From NCBI GenBank assembly GCA_035264885.1, contig DATFPK010000057.1, forward strand, positions 1 through 42,320: 42,320 nt of DNA, written 5' to 3'. A program made the translations under genes and the position numbers. Positions 13,887 through 21,590 of the stretch are shown in pieces. Position 1 is the first letter of the stretch, and every line of letters starts with the position of its first letter. This DNA comes from DATFPK01 sp035264885 (lineage in GTDB: Bacteria; Actinomycetota; Thermoleophilia; Solirubrobacterales; 70-9). Below the pieces are notes generated by a model, which saw only the letters and a list, made by a program, of their open reading frames with translations, had not been told where the DNA came from and ran no database searches.

Positions 13887-14138
13887 GTGACCGCGGGGGA
13901 TGTCCACACGGTGTACCACCTGGGCCTCGGCTGGCTCAACGTCGTCGTCGGCACCGGCGCCGCCGGCCGAGCCTGCCGCCACAAGCACGACGCGGTCAAG
14001 CGCGGGCAGCGGATCGCCCGTGAGAACCGCGCCGAGCACCTGATCCACGACCTGGAGGGCCGGATCGAGGAGCGGATCAGCTACCGGCCGCTCGAGTGGG
14101 CGGAGCCGCCGTTCGCGACCGAGCCCGCCGACGCCTGA
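13887..14138 (+). CDS. Small DUF2188-like protein
   Basis: 83 residues from GTG 13887. The protein runs VYHLGLGWLNVVVGTG, then HKHDAVKRGQRIARENRAEHLIHDLEGRIEER and ISYRPLEWAEPP. The order (short strand with a Gly-Trp, a K-x-D-A-V-x-x-G-x-x-I-A-R helix, then a H-x-L-x-G-R-I-x-E-R strand) is that of DUF2188 domains. No function is known for the family. No good Shine-Dalgarno is present; the AT-rich hairpin just before suggests a promoter and possibly a leaderless transcript. Confidence 0.65.
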   Translation: MTAGDVHTVYHLGLGWLNVVVGTGAAGRACRHKHDAVKRGQRIARENRAEHLIHDLEGRIEERISYRPLEWAEPPFATEPADA

Positions 14139-14219
14139 GCCCGAGGGCAGCGAGGGGTACCAGGGTCGCCGCCGGGTAGGCGGCGGTCGTCCCCTTGCGC
14201 GAAGCGGGTCAATGTGAGA

Positions 14220-14237
14220 TACTTGAGAAGTCAAGTA
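14220..14237. promoter_or_regulatory. Palindromic operator upstream of the dioxygenase gene
   Basis: TACTTGA (14220-14226) and TCAAGTA (14231-14237) form a perfect 7-bp inverted repeat around GAAG, 17 nt before the dioxygenase ATG. Position and AT content fit a repressor site (MarR- or DUF24/HxlR-type regulators control related dioxygenases in other bacteria). The regulator is not in the window. Confidence 0.65.
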
Positions 14238-14254
14238 CCTACGGAAGGCGGCCA

Positions 14255-15175
14255 ATGAAGCTCGAAGGCATCCACCACATCACCGCGATCACCGAGAACG
14301 GCCAGCGGAACGTCGATTTCTACGCCGGGGTGCTCGGGCTGCGCCTCGTCAAGAAGACGGTCAACCAGGACAACCCGACCGTCTACCACCTCTTCTACGC
14401 CGACGAGCAGGGCGACGCCGGCTCCGACCTCACCTTCTTCGAGTACCCGGGGGTCCCGCAGGGCCGCGCCGGGGACGGCATGGTCCACCGCATCGTCTGG
14501 CGGGTCGGGTCAGAGGACGCACTCGCCTTCTGGGCCGATCGCCTCTCCGCCCACGGCGTCGAGTCCTCGCGCGAGAACGGCTCCCTAGTCTTCGCCGACC
14601 CCGAGTCTCTCGAGCACGAGCTCGCCGTCGTCGACGTCCCGGATGCGCCGTTGATCGCCGACCACCCCGAGGTCCCGGGCGAGCTGGCACTGCAGGGCTT
14701 TCACGCCGCCCGCGCCTACGCGTCGGAGCCGGAGCGCAGCCGTGGCCTCCTCGAGGCCCTCGAGTTCGACGGGGAGGGCGGCGAATGGGAGGCCCGCGGC
14801 GGCGAGCGCGGCGGGCTCTACGTCTACGACGAGCCGCCCTCCGAGCGCGGGCTCCAGGGCGCCGGCAGCGTCCACCACGTGGCCTGGGCATCGACCCTGG
14901 ACGAGCACGAGGGCTGGCGGCAGAAGGCGATCGCGGGCGGCGCCGCCCCGACCCCTGTGATCGATCGCTTCTACTTCCAGTCGATCTACTTCCGTGAGCC
15001 GAGCGGCGTGCTGTTCGAGATCGCGACGCTCGGTCCGGGCTTCACGGTCGACGAGCCGCTCGAGACGCTGGGCGAGAAGCTCTCCCTGCCGCCGGATTTC
15101 GAGCATCTCCGCGCCGAGGTCGAGCCGCGCCTGCGCCCGATCGAGAACCCGCGGCACAGGGTCAGCGCTTCGTAA
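14255..15175 (+). CDS. VOC-family ring-cleaving dioxygenase (MhqO/LinE-like)
   Basis: 306 residues. ATG 14255 is preceded by GGAAGG and starts the usual IHHITAITENGQRNVDFYAGVLGLRLVKKTVNQD block; the frame's 60-bp upstream extension crosses the palindrome and is rejected. Two VOC modules are present (about 1-145 and 146-285). Likely metal ligands are His in IHHIT, His in SVHHVAW and Glu in VLFEIAT. The family cleaves hydroquinones or catechols with Fe(II) and O2. The next gene is a maleylacetate-reductase-like enzyme, which would take the ring-cleavage product onward, so hydroquinone-type degradation is likely. The operator 17 nt upstream suggests induction by an aromatic or quinone compound. 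The exact substrate is not known. Confidence 0.87.
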   Translation: MKLEGIHHITAITENGQRNVDFYAGVLGLRLVKKTVNQDNPTVYHLFYADEQGDAGSDLTFFEYPGVPQGRAGDGMVHRIVWRVGSEDALAFWADRLSAHGVESSRENGSLVFADPESLEHELAVVDVPDAPLIADHPEVPGELALQGFHAARAYASEPERSRGLLEALEFDGEGGEWEARGGERGGLYVYDEPPSERGLQGAGSVHHVAWASTLDEHEGWRQKAIAGGAAPTPVIDRFYFQSIYFREPSGVLFEIATLGPGFTVDEPLETLGEKLSLPPDFEHLRAEVEPRLRPIENPRHRVSAS

Positions 15176-15221
15176 GCACCGGCCGCGGCGGACGACAGCG
15201 AGCTCGCGAGGACCCGGGCAC

Positions 15222-16253
15222 ATGAACGCGAGCGAGCCGCAGCCGAGTACGCGGCCGGAATTCGTCTGGCGCGATGCCGGGCGGATAGTCGTCTTCCGGG
15301 CCGGGGCCGTGGCGGAGGCCCCCAGCGTGCTCGCTGAGCACGACTTCGAGCGGTTCACGCTGCTGTCGACGCAGCGAGCCCTGCACGGCAACGAGCCGAT
15401 CGCGGAGGCGGCCGATCGAACCGTCGAAGTGGCGCCGGACCCGGTGCCCGAGGCGGCCTCGTCCGCGCTGGAGGCGGCGGGGGCCGCCCAGCAGCTGGTC
15501 GCGCTCGGGGGTGGCCGCGTCATCGACACCGCGAAGGCGGTCGCGGCGGTGAGCGGCGCCCGGGTCGCGGCGATCCCGACAACGATGTCCGGCGCCGAGA
15601 TGACCGGGATCCACCGGCTGCCGGCGGGTCGGGAGGGGCAGGCTCGAGGCCTTGTCCGGCCAGCGGTGGTGATCGCCGACCCGGGTCCGATGACCAGCCT
15701 CCCCGAAGAGCCGCTACGGGCCAGCTCGATGAATGCGCTGGCCCACGGCGCCGACTCCCTCTACACGCCTTTTGCGAACCCGGTGTCGAAGATGTGCGCG
15801 CTTCGCGGCGCCGGACTGATCGCGGCGGCGCTCGGCGCGCCGCGCGGGTCTCGCGACGAGACCGCGCTAGCGCTCGGATCGCTGCTCTGCGGCTACGCGA
15901 TCGACTCCGCCCTCTTCGCCCTCCACCACGTGGTCTGCCAGACGCTGGTTCGGGTCTGCGGCGGATCCCATGCGGAGACGAACGCGGCCGTGCTGCCCGA
16001 GGTGATCGCGGCGATGCGGCCTCGCGCCCCCGAGGAGATCCGCGAGCTGGCGGCCGCCGTCGGCGCGTCGGCGGAGTCGCTGCCCGACCGGCTGCGGCAG
16101 CTCGGGCGTCCCGCCGGCCTGGGCGCAGCGGGCGCCGACCGCGCCCGGCTCGAGGAGGCGCTCGACGCGATCCAGGCCCGGCCCCAGCTCGGCCATACAC
16201 CGGACCCCCCGGACCGCGAGGAGCTGCGGCGCATCGTCGAGTCCGCCTGGTAA
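15222..16253 (+). CDS. Maleylacetate reductase-like iron-containing alcohol dehydrogenase
   Basis: 343 residues from ATG 15222. The nucleotide-binding block GGGRVIDTAKAVAAV and the strand VAAIPTTMSGAEMTG belong to the group III (iron-type) dehydrogenases. Metal-ligand His residues are seen in NALAHGADSLY, ALHHVVCQTLVR and GGSHAETNAAVLP. The family includes maleylacetate reductase, which reduces maleylacetate to 3-oxoadipate with NAD(P)H in chloro- and hydroxyaromatic degradation. It lies 46 bp after the ring-cleaving dioxygenase, which supports this over a general alcohol dehydrogenase. The assignment within the family rests mainly on that context. Confidence 0.85.
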   Translation: MNASEPQPSTRPEFVWRDAGRIVVFRAGAVAEAPSVLAEHDFERFTLLSTQRALHGNEPIAEAADRTVEVAPDPVPEAASSALEAAGAAQQLVALGGGRVIDTAKAVAAVSGARVAAIPTTMSGAEMTGIHRLPAGREGQARGLVRPAVVIADPGPMTSLPEEPLRASSMNALAHGADSLYTPFANPVSKMCALRGAGLIAAALGAPRGSRDETALALGSLLCGYAIDSALFALHHVVCQTLVRVCGGSHAETNAAVLPEVIAAMRPRAPEEIRELAAAVGASAESLPDRLRQLGRPAGLGAAGADRARLEEALDAIQARPQLGHTPDPPDREELRRIVESAW

Positions 16254-16283
16254 CCAGGTGTGGGGCGCTGTGTAGCGGTTGCC

Positions 16284-17951
16284 ATGGGAGAGGACCGCCT
16301 CCTTCGCTACCACGCGTACACGCGCAGGCACGGGGTCAATTGGCCGCTCTACCTGCTGGCCCGCCTGACCCTCGTGCCGGCGATGCTCATCTGGTTCCGG
16401 CTCGACCGCAACGGCCGTGAGCACGCCCGCGGGATCAAGGGCGGCCTGATCGTCGCGTCGAACCACCGCAGCTTCCTCGACCCGTTCGTGATCGGCGCCT
16501 TCCTGCCGATTCGGCGGCCCATGAACTACGTGGCGAAGGTGGAGCTGTTCGAGAAGCGCTGGCAGGGATGGCTGCTGAACCGGCTCGGCGCCTTCCCGAT
16601 CCGCCGCGGCGAGTCCGACGACGAGGCGGTCAAGACGGCGCGCATGGTCGCCGAACGCGGCGGCACCGTCTGCATCTTCCCCGAAGGAACCCGGATCAGG
16701 TCCGGCTCGCTCGCCACCCCGAAGCGGGGCGTGGGACGGCTGGCGCTTCAGACCGGCGTTCCGGTCGTGCCGATCGCCGTCCACGGGACCGAACACGTCC
16801 GCAACGGCTGGCGGATCCATCCCCGCAAGGTGAAGCTCAGGGCCGGGAAGCCGATGACCTTCCCGCGCTCCGAGCGTCCCTCGCCCGCCCTCGCCGCCAC
16901 CGTGACAGCGCGGATCTGGCCCAACATCGAGCTCCAGTGGGAGGACCTCGGGGGGTTGCCGCCGATGCGCCGCGCGGCCGTGATCGGAGCCGGGAGCTGG
17001 GGCACCGCGGTCGCCGTCCTGCTCGCCCGCGGCGGCCTCGAGGTGCAGCTCGGCACCCGGACCCCGGCCCAGGCCGAGGAGATGGCCGCGGAGCGCCGGA
17101 ACGCGCGCTACCTGGAGGGCGTCCACCTGCCGGAGTCGCTGCGGGTCAGGGCGGCCTCGGACATCGAGCTCGGCGGCCTCGACCTCGTCTGTCTGGCGGT
17201 CCCCTCGAAGGCCCTGCCCCAGGCCGTCGGGTCGATCGCCGACCGGATCGGCGACCGGACCGCGGTGCTCCTGCTGAGCAAAGGCCTGGTTGCCCCGCAG
17301 GGACAGCTGCCGGCCGACTACGTGGGGGAGAGGATCCGCGCCCGGGCCCTGGCCAGCCTCGGGGGCCCCGCCCACGCCCGCGAGGCGGTCTCGGGTTCGG
17401 CGGCCCTGGTACTCGCCTCCGGCGACGCAGATCTGCGGGCCCAGCTCGGCGAGGTCTTCGACCGGGCGGGGCTGGTCTGCGAGCGGTCCTCCGACGTCGT
17501 CGGGGTCGAGATGGCGGGTGCGGCGAAGAACGCCGCGGCTCTGGCAGCGGCCGCCGCCCAGCCGCACGGCCTGAACGCGGCGGGGATCGCCGCCGCCGAG
17601 GTCTGGCGGGAGTGCGTGGACTACGCGATCCTGCGCGGCGGCCGGCTCGAGACCTTCGCCGGGCTTGCCGGGGTCGGCGACCTCACGGCGACCGTGCTCG
17701 CCCCGAACAGCCGCAACCGGCGCGCCGGCGAGTTGCTCGGCAAGGGGATGGCGGTCGAGCAGATCGAGGAGACGATCGGCCAGGCCTCGGAGGGACTCGA
17801 CTCTGTGCCGCTGATCGCCGAGACGATCTCGGCCGCAGGTGTCGGGGCCGACGGCCTGGACGGGCTCGCGGCGCTGATCCGAGGCGAGCTCGGGGCCGAG
17901 GCCTGGGTCGCCGGATTACGGCGGGCCGAGCGGTCGAGGCGGGCGGCATGA
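16284..17951 (+). CDS. Fused acyltransferase (PlsC-like) and glycerol-3-phosphate dehydrogenase (GpsA)
   Basis: 555 residues from ATG 16284 (GTG 16260 would add 8). Residues 1-222 are a PlsC-type acyltransferase: NHRSFLD (His61, Asp66) and FPEGTR (132-137), with a hydrophobic segment around 20-40. Residues 228-555 are full-length NAD(P)-dependent glycerol-3-phosphate dehydrogenase: GAGSWGTA (235-242), LLLSKGL, GAAKNAAALAAAA with the catalytic Lys, and GVGDLTATVLAPNSRNRRAG. GpsA makes glycerol-3-phosphate from dihydroxyacetone phosphate; PlsC-type enzymes acylate glycerophosphate lipids. Fusing them would couple precursor supply with acylation at the membrane. There is no stop between the modules; an internal ATG at 16965 could also yield free GpsA. 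Substrate step of the acyltransferase (first or second acylation) is uncertain. Confidence 0.9.
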   Translation: MGEDRLLRYHAYTRRHGVNWPLYLLARLTLVPAMLIWFRLDRNGREHARGIKGGLIVASNHRSFLDPFVIGAFLPIRRPMNYVAKVELFEKRWQGWLLNRLGAFPIRRGESDDEAVKTARMVAERGGTVCIFPEGTRIRSGSLATPKRGVGRLALQTGVPVVPIAVHGTEHVRNGWRIHPRKVKLRAGKPMTFPRSERPSPALAATVTARIWPNIELQWEDLGGLPPMRRAAVIGAGSWGTAVAVLLARGGLEVQLGTRTPAQAEEMAAERRNARYLEGVHLPESLRVRAASDIELGGLDLVCLAVPSKALPQAVGSIADRIGDRTAVLLLSKGLVAPQGQLPADYVGERIRARALASLGGPAHAREAVSGSAALVLASGDADLRAQLGEVFDRAGLVCERSSDVVGVEMAGAAKNAAALAAAAAQPHGLNAAGIAAAEVWRECVDYAILRGGRLETFAGLAGVGDLTATVLAPNSRNRRAGELLGKGMAVEQIEETIGQASEGLDSVPLIAETISAAGVGADGLDGLAALIRGELGAEAWVAGLRRAERSRRAA

Positions 17952-17975
17952 GCGCGCGGATAGATTTGGCCGACG

Positions 17976-18536
17976 ATGAGCGAGGAGCGAGGCCCGCGCC
18001 GCGACCCCGCTTCGCTGGATCCCGGGGCGAAGGCGGAGCTCGACCGCGCCTTCGAGCAGCTCTACCGCGCCCACCTGCGCGACGTCTACAGCTACTCCTA
18101 CTACCGGGTCGGCAACCACCACGACGCCGAGGACCTGACCGAACAGGCCTTCCTGCAGGCTTACCGGCACTTCGAGCGGGCCCGGGCCGAGTCAGACGGC
18201 CGGCCGCTGCGCCCCTGGCTGATCCGGATCGCCCACAACCTCGCCTCGAACTACCACCGCGACCGCTCGCGGCGGCCACAGACGCCGCTCGAGAACGCCG
18301 ACCCGATCCCGGCCCGGCACGGCACCGAGGACCTGGTGGAGGGGCGCGAGGAGCTGCGGGAGGTCATCGCCAACCTCGATCACCTGCCCGACGACCGGCG
18401 CGAGGCCCTGATCATGCGGTTCGCGCTCGGGATGGACAACCGGGAGATCGCCCGGGCGCTGGGTCGCAGCGACGGCGCCACGAAGGTCCTGCTCCATCGG
18501 GCGATCAAGCAGCTCGGCGAGGAGATGGCGTCGTGA
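17976..18536 (+). CDS. ECF-type sigma factor
   Basis: 186 residues. Region 2 has FEQLYRAHLRDVYSYSYYRVGNHHDAEDLTEQAFLQAY and PWLIRIAHNLASNYHRDRSRR; region 4 has LDHLPDDRREALIMRFALGMDNREIARALGRSDGATKVLLHRAIKQL. The spacer carries the 2.4-to-4 linker (TPLENADPIPARHG). ATG 17976 is 24 bp after the PlsC-GpsA stop. The next gene, 28 bp downstream, encodes a small protein with one membrane segment, a likely regulatory partner. A general function is transcription initiation at a private promoter set; the inducing signal is unknown. Confidence 0.92.
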   Translation: MSEERGPRRDPASLDPGAKAELDRAFEQLYRAHLRDVYSYSYYRVGNHHDAEDLTEQAFLQAYRHFERARAESDGRPLRPWLIRIAHNLASNYHRDRSRRPQTPLENADPIPARHGTEDLVEGREELREVIANLDHLPDDRREALIMRFALGMDNREIARALGRSDGATKVLLHRAIKQLGEEMAS

Positions 18537-18564
18537 GCGCCGCCGGCCCCGGGGAAAGGCTCGC

Positions 18565-18918
18565 GTGAGCAGCCCGGAGTGGCACGAGCCGGGGGAGACC
18601 GTCGACGTCGAGCGGCTGCTGAGCGACGCCCTGCGCCCGATCGAGCCTCCCGAGAGCCTCAGCGGCCGGCTCGAGGACACCTTCTCGAGCATCACCCAGG
18701 CGGCAGCCGAGGAGCTGACGGACTGGGCTGAGGAGCTCACCGAGAGCGAGCTCCAGTCCCTGAAGGACCCGAGGAACTGGGTCCGGCCGGTCGTCGCCGT
18801 CACCGCCGGCGGGCTCGCGACCGGAGCCCTGGTCGTCCTCGAGATGCGCCGTCGCGGGCGCTCACGCGCCCGCCACGGCGTCCGTCATCTCGCCGGCGAG
18901 ATCCGCTCGCGGCTCTAG
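18565..18918 (+). CDS. Small single-pass membrane protein downstream of ECF sigma
   Basis: 117 residues from GTG 18565. The N-terminal about 70 residues are acidic and helical (LLSDALRPIEPPESLSGRLEDTF, AEELTDWAEELTESELQSL). Residues about 76-93 (VVAVTAGGLATGALVVLEM) form one membrane helix, followed by a short Arg-rich tail (RRRGRSRARHGVR). No zinc-finger motif is visible, so it is not a classical ZAS anti-sigma factor, but position and layout suggest a membrane-bound regulator of the ECF factor at 17976. The stop codon overlaps the stop of the convergent DUF4383-like gene as a shared CTAG. Confidence 0.7.
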   Translation: MSSPEWHEPGETVDVERLLSDALRPIEPPESLSGRLEDTFSSITQAAAEELTDWAEELTESELQSLKDPRNWVRPVVAVTAGGLATGALVVLEMRRRGRSRARHGVRHLAGEIRSRL

Positions 18919-19331
18919 GCCGCGGTCGCCGCTGCGGACTCCCGACGCGCCTTCGGCGTCGCCAGCCCCGCGCCGATGCCAAGGACTCCCAGGATCAGAT
19001 GCAGGAAGTTGTCCTCGGTGTTGACTGGAACGATCCCGAGGATGTTCTCGCCGCTGCCGATGATGAATCCGATGACCGCGATGACGATGTAGACCGCACC
19101 GAGCCCGAGCGCGTACTCGCGCGCGGCATAGCCGGCCGCAAGCAGCCCGAGACCCCCGGTGATGATGTGCACGACGTTGTGCCAGCCGTTCACCGCCAGG
19201 ATCCCGAAGACGTCGTCGACGTCGCCGGGGGACCCGAAGCTGGAGCTGTAGAAAAACCCGATGATCCCGGCGACGACGAGCGTCCCGCCGACGAGCGTGG
19301 CGTAGAGGCGTGCTGGGCTTGAACCTTCCAT
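18915..19331 (-). CDS. Four-helix membrane protein (DUF4383-like)
   Basis: 138 residues from ATG 19331, which has AAGGAGG 8 nt upstream on the minus strand; the upstream-extended frame is rejected. Four hydrophobic segments are visible: LYATLVGGTLVVAGIIGFFY, then NVVHIITGGLGLLAAGYAA, LGAVYIVIAVIGFIIGSG and NFLHLILGVLGIGAGLA. The W-H-N-V-V-H motif and the N-x-L-H-L repeat are typical of DUF4383 proteins of actinobacteria. Function is not known. It is divergent from the ECF/anti-sigma pair at 19486 and may be governed by it. Confidence 0.82.
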   Translation of the reverse strand: MEGSSPARLYATLVGGTLVVAGIIGFFYSSSFGSPGDVDDVFGILAVNGWHNVVHIITGGLGLLAAGYAAREYALGLGAVYIVIAVIGFIIGSGENILGIVPVNTEDNFLHLILGVLGIGAGLATPKARRESAAATAA

Positions 19332-19393
19332 CTGTCGGTCCTCCTTGAATGAGCTTTGACTGGATTTTCGCCGGACGGCGTCTGGATCCTGAC

Positions 19394-19405
19394 TGATCCG
19401 TTTCA
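19394..19405. promoter_or_regulatory. 12-nt word shared with the 12.7 kb ECF promoter region (copy 2)
   Basis: TGATCCGTTTCA occurs here, 81 nt upstream of the ECF gene at 19486 and 63 nt upstream of the divergent DUF4383-like gene. It is identical to 12693-12704. Shared, comparatively AT-rich words in two ECF promoter regions suggest an ECF promoter element or common operator. Confidence 0.4.
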
Positions 19406-19485
19406 GGCAGGGCGCCGTAGGCTGGATCTGAACACCCCCTACGCGCCACCCGCGGCGCCGGATCATCGAAGGAGAACGGGTCAAG

Positions 19486-20061
19486 GTGAGAAGAGGACGG
19501 GCAGAGCGCCTCGCCGACGAGGAGCTGATGCCGCTCATCGCCAGTCGTGACGCGGAGGCGTTCGAGGTGTTCTACGACCGCCACAGCGGGGTGGCCTTCT
19601 CGCTCGCCTACCGGATCGTCGGCGACCGCGCCGGCGCCGAGGACGTCACGCAGGAGGCGTTCGTCTCGATCTGGCGAAGCGGAGCCCGCTACGACCGGGC
19701 GCGCGGCAGCGTCCGGAGCTGGACACTCGGCATCGTCCGCAACCGCGCGATCGACGCCCTGCGGCGCGGCGGGGCCAAGGCGCCCAAGCTCGACCTCGAC
19801 GACGAAGGGATCCTCGAGTCGCGCCCCGGCGGCGAGGAGACTGAGGCGGAGGCGCTGCGCCGCGACGAGGCGCGGCAGATCCGTGACGCGCTGAGGGGGC
19901 TCCCCGACGACCAGTCCAAGGTCATCGAGCTCGCCTTTTTTGGCGGCTTCACCCACTCCGAGATCGCCGCGTTCCTGGGCATGCCGCTCGGCACGGTCAA
20001 GGGCCGGATGCGACTCGGCATGGAGAAGATCCGGGGACGCCTCGCGGAGGGCCTGTCGTGA
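19486..20061 (+). CDS. ECF sigma factor (SigK-type) with cognate anti-sigma
   Basis: 191 residues from GTG 19486. Region 2 holds FEVFYDRHSGVAFSLAYRIVGDRAGAEDVTQEAFVSIW; region 4 holds LRGLPDDQSKVIELAFFGGFTHSEIAAFLGMPLGTVKGRMRLGMEKIR. The acidic linker (LDLDDEGILESRPGGEETEAE) is typical of the SigK/ECF19 group, which pairs with RskA-type anti-sigma factors. The next gene, overlapping by four bases (GTGA), encodes exactly such a protein. The start could be somewhat downstream (ATG is absent, so the choice rests on codon pattern). Role: signal-dependent transcription, probably of its own operon. Confidence 0.92.
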   Translation: MRRGRAERLADEELMPLIASRDAEAFEVFYDRHSGVAFSLAYRIVGDRAGAEDVTQEAFVSIWRSGARYDRARGSVRSWTLGIVRNRAIDALRRGGAKAPKLDLDDEGILESRPGGEETEAEALRRDEARQIRDALRGLPDDQSKVIELAFFGGFTHSEIAAFLGMPLGTVKGRMRLGMEKIRGRLAEGLS

Positions 20062-20738
20062 ACGGCGCGCCGAGCGGCCACGAGCGCTGGCATGATGACC
20101 TCGCCGCCTACGCGCTCGGCTCGCTGCCGCCTGCCGAGGCCGAGGCGCTGGAACACCACCTCGAGACCTGCGAGGGCTGCCGGGAGCGACTCCATTGGCT
20201 CTCGCCGGCGGTCGGCGCGCTGGCCGAGTCGGCGCCGCCGGTTGAGCCGCCCGCGGCGCTCAAGCTGCGGATCATGGCCGAGGTCGACCGCGAGGCGGGG
20301 AATCGGCCGGCGACGGAGAGCCGCCGGCGGCGGAAGCGGCTCGGCGGGCTCTTGACCAAGCCGGCGACCGGCCTGGCCGCCGCCGCGCTGCTCGGCGCCG
20401 GGGTCGCCGGATACGCGCTGCACGAGGAGGGCGGCACCCAGACCGAAGAGCATCGCGAGGCCGGGATCGGCGCCGTCCTCGAGTACGAGGACAGCGCCGG
20501 CACGCTGCGCCTGACCGGCCTCGAGCAGCTCGACCGCGAGCATCTCTACCAGGCGTGGGTGCAGCGCGGGCCGGAGGTGGTCCCCTCCTCGCTCTTCGCG
20601 CCGCACAGCGACGGCACCGCGTGGGCGGCGATTCCCGACGGGCTCGACGGGGCCGACGTCGTCATGGTCACGGTCGAGCCGCGGCGCGGCAGCTCCGTGC
20701 CGACCGGGGAGCCGGTGATCAGCGTTCCGATGAACTAG
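20058..20738 (+). CDS. RskA-type membrane anti-sigma factor with zinc finger
   Basis: 226 residues. The N-terminal zinc-binding anti-sigma domain has H-x3-C-x2-C in LEHHLETCEGCRERL (about 35-48), preceded by DLAAYALGSLPPAEAEAL. A single membrane helix lies near residues 104-121 (TGLAAAALLGAGVAGYAL). The extracytoplasmic part carries GTLRLTGLEQLDREHLYQAWVQRG, then the RskA-like pattern GTAWAAIPDGLDGADVVMVTVEP. This layout is that of the anti-sigma-K family, which holds the ECF factor at the membrane until released by proteolysis. GTG 20058 overlaps the ECF stop. A rhomboid protease gene follows 36 bp later. Confidence 0.92.
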   Translation: MNGAPSGHERWHDDLAAYALGSLPPAEAEALEHHLETCEGCRERLHWLSPAVGALAESAPPVEPPAALKLRIMAEVDREAGNRPATESRRRRKRLGGLLTKPATGLAAAALLGAGVAGYALHEEGGTQTEEHREAGIGAVLEYEDSAGTLRLTGLEQLDREHLYQAWVQRGPEVVPSSLFAPHSDGTAWAAIPDGLDGADVVMVTVEPRRGSSVPTGEPVISVPMN

Positions 20739-20774
20739 CCCACCGAGGGGCGCCGCTACGCTGCGCCGACTCGA

Positions 20775-21590
20775 ATGGCCACCTGCTACCGGCATCCCGA
20801 CCGAGAGACGGGCGTGTCCTGCTCGAACTGCGGGCGGCCGATCTGCCCCGACTGCATGACACCGACTCCGGTCGGCATGCGGTGCCCGGAGTGCGCGCGG
20901 CAGCGAACCCGCGTGAGCACCGGCCCGGCGAGCTTCGGCCGCTCGAACGCGGCGCCCGCCACCTACACGCTGATCGCGCTGAACGTCATCGCCTTCGTCG
21001 CCGAGCTGGCGGGCGGCGGCAACTTCAGCAGCGAGGGCAGCAGCGTGGTCAACGACTTCGCGACGTTCGCGCCCTCGATCGCCGACGGCGAGTGGTACCG
21101 GACCGTCACCGGCGGGTTCCTCCACGCCGGCCCCCTGCATCTCCTGCTCAACATGTTCGCGCTGTACATCCTCGGCACGCTGCTCGAGCCGATGATCGGA
21201 ACGCCCCGGTTCCTGGCGATCTACGCCGCCTCGCTCCTCGCGGGGTCGCTGGGCGTCGTTCTACTCGAGCCGGACGCCCAGTCGGTCGGCGCCTCCGGTG
21301 CCGTGTTCGGCCTCTTCGCCGCCGCCTTCGTCATCTCGCGCGGGCGCGGGATGGAGCAGGTCGCCTCCCAGCTCGGCTTCATCCTGCTGCTCAACTTCGC
21401 GTTCACCTTCGGCATCCCCGGCATCAGCATCGGCGCCCACCTGTTCGGGGCGGCGGGCGGCGCGCTTTGCGCACTGCTGGTGATCGCCGGCGACCGCGGC
21501 GCCTTCGGCCGCAGGCGGGTCATCGCCGAGGTCGGGTCGATCGTCCTGCTCGCCGTCCTCGCGGCGGCGCTCGCGGTCGGCCTGGCCTAG
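20775..21590 (+). CDS. Rhomboid-family intramembrane serine protease with N-terminal zinc ribbon
   Basis: 271 residues. The N-terminus is a B-box-like zinc module: CYRHPDRETGVSCSNCGRPICPDCM and MRCPECARQR. The rhomboid core has six or so membrane segments: the conserved HLLLNMFALYILG block (about 122-134), nucleophile Ser174 in VGASGAVFG, and His222 in IGAHLFGAAGG, which would form the Ser-His dyad. These proteases cut membrane helices. The adjacent RskA-like anti-sigma gene, co-oriented, is a possible substrate but this is inference. The stop TAG shares CTAG with the convergent BtuF-like gene. Confidence 0.93.
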   Translation: MATCYRHPDRETGVSCSNCGRPICPDCMTPTPVGMRCPECARQRTRVSTGPASFGRSNAAPATYTLIALNVIAFVAELAGGGNFSSEGSSVVNDFATFAPSIADGEWYRTVTGGFLHAGPLHLLLNMFALYILGTLLEPMIGTPRFLAIYAASLLAGSLGVVLLEPDAQSVGASGAVFGLFAAAFVISRGRGMEQVASQLGFILLLNFAFTFGIPGISIGAHLFGAAGGALCALLVIAGDRGAFGRRRVIAEVGSIVLLAVLAAALAVGLA

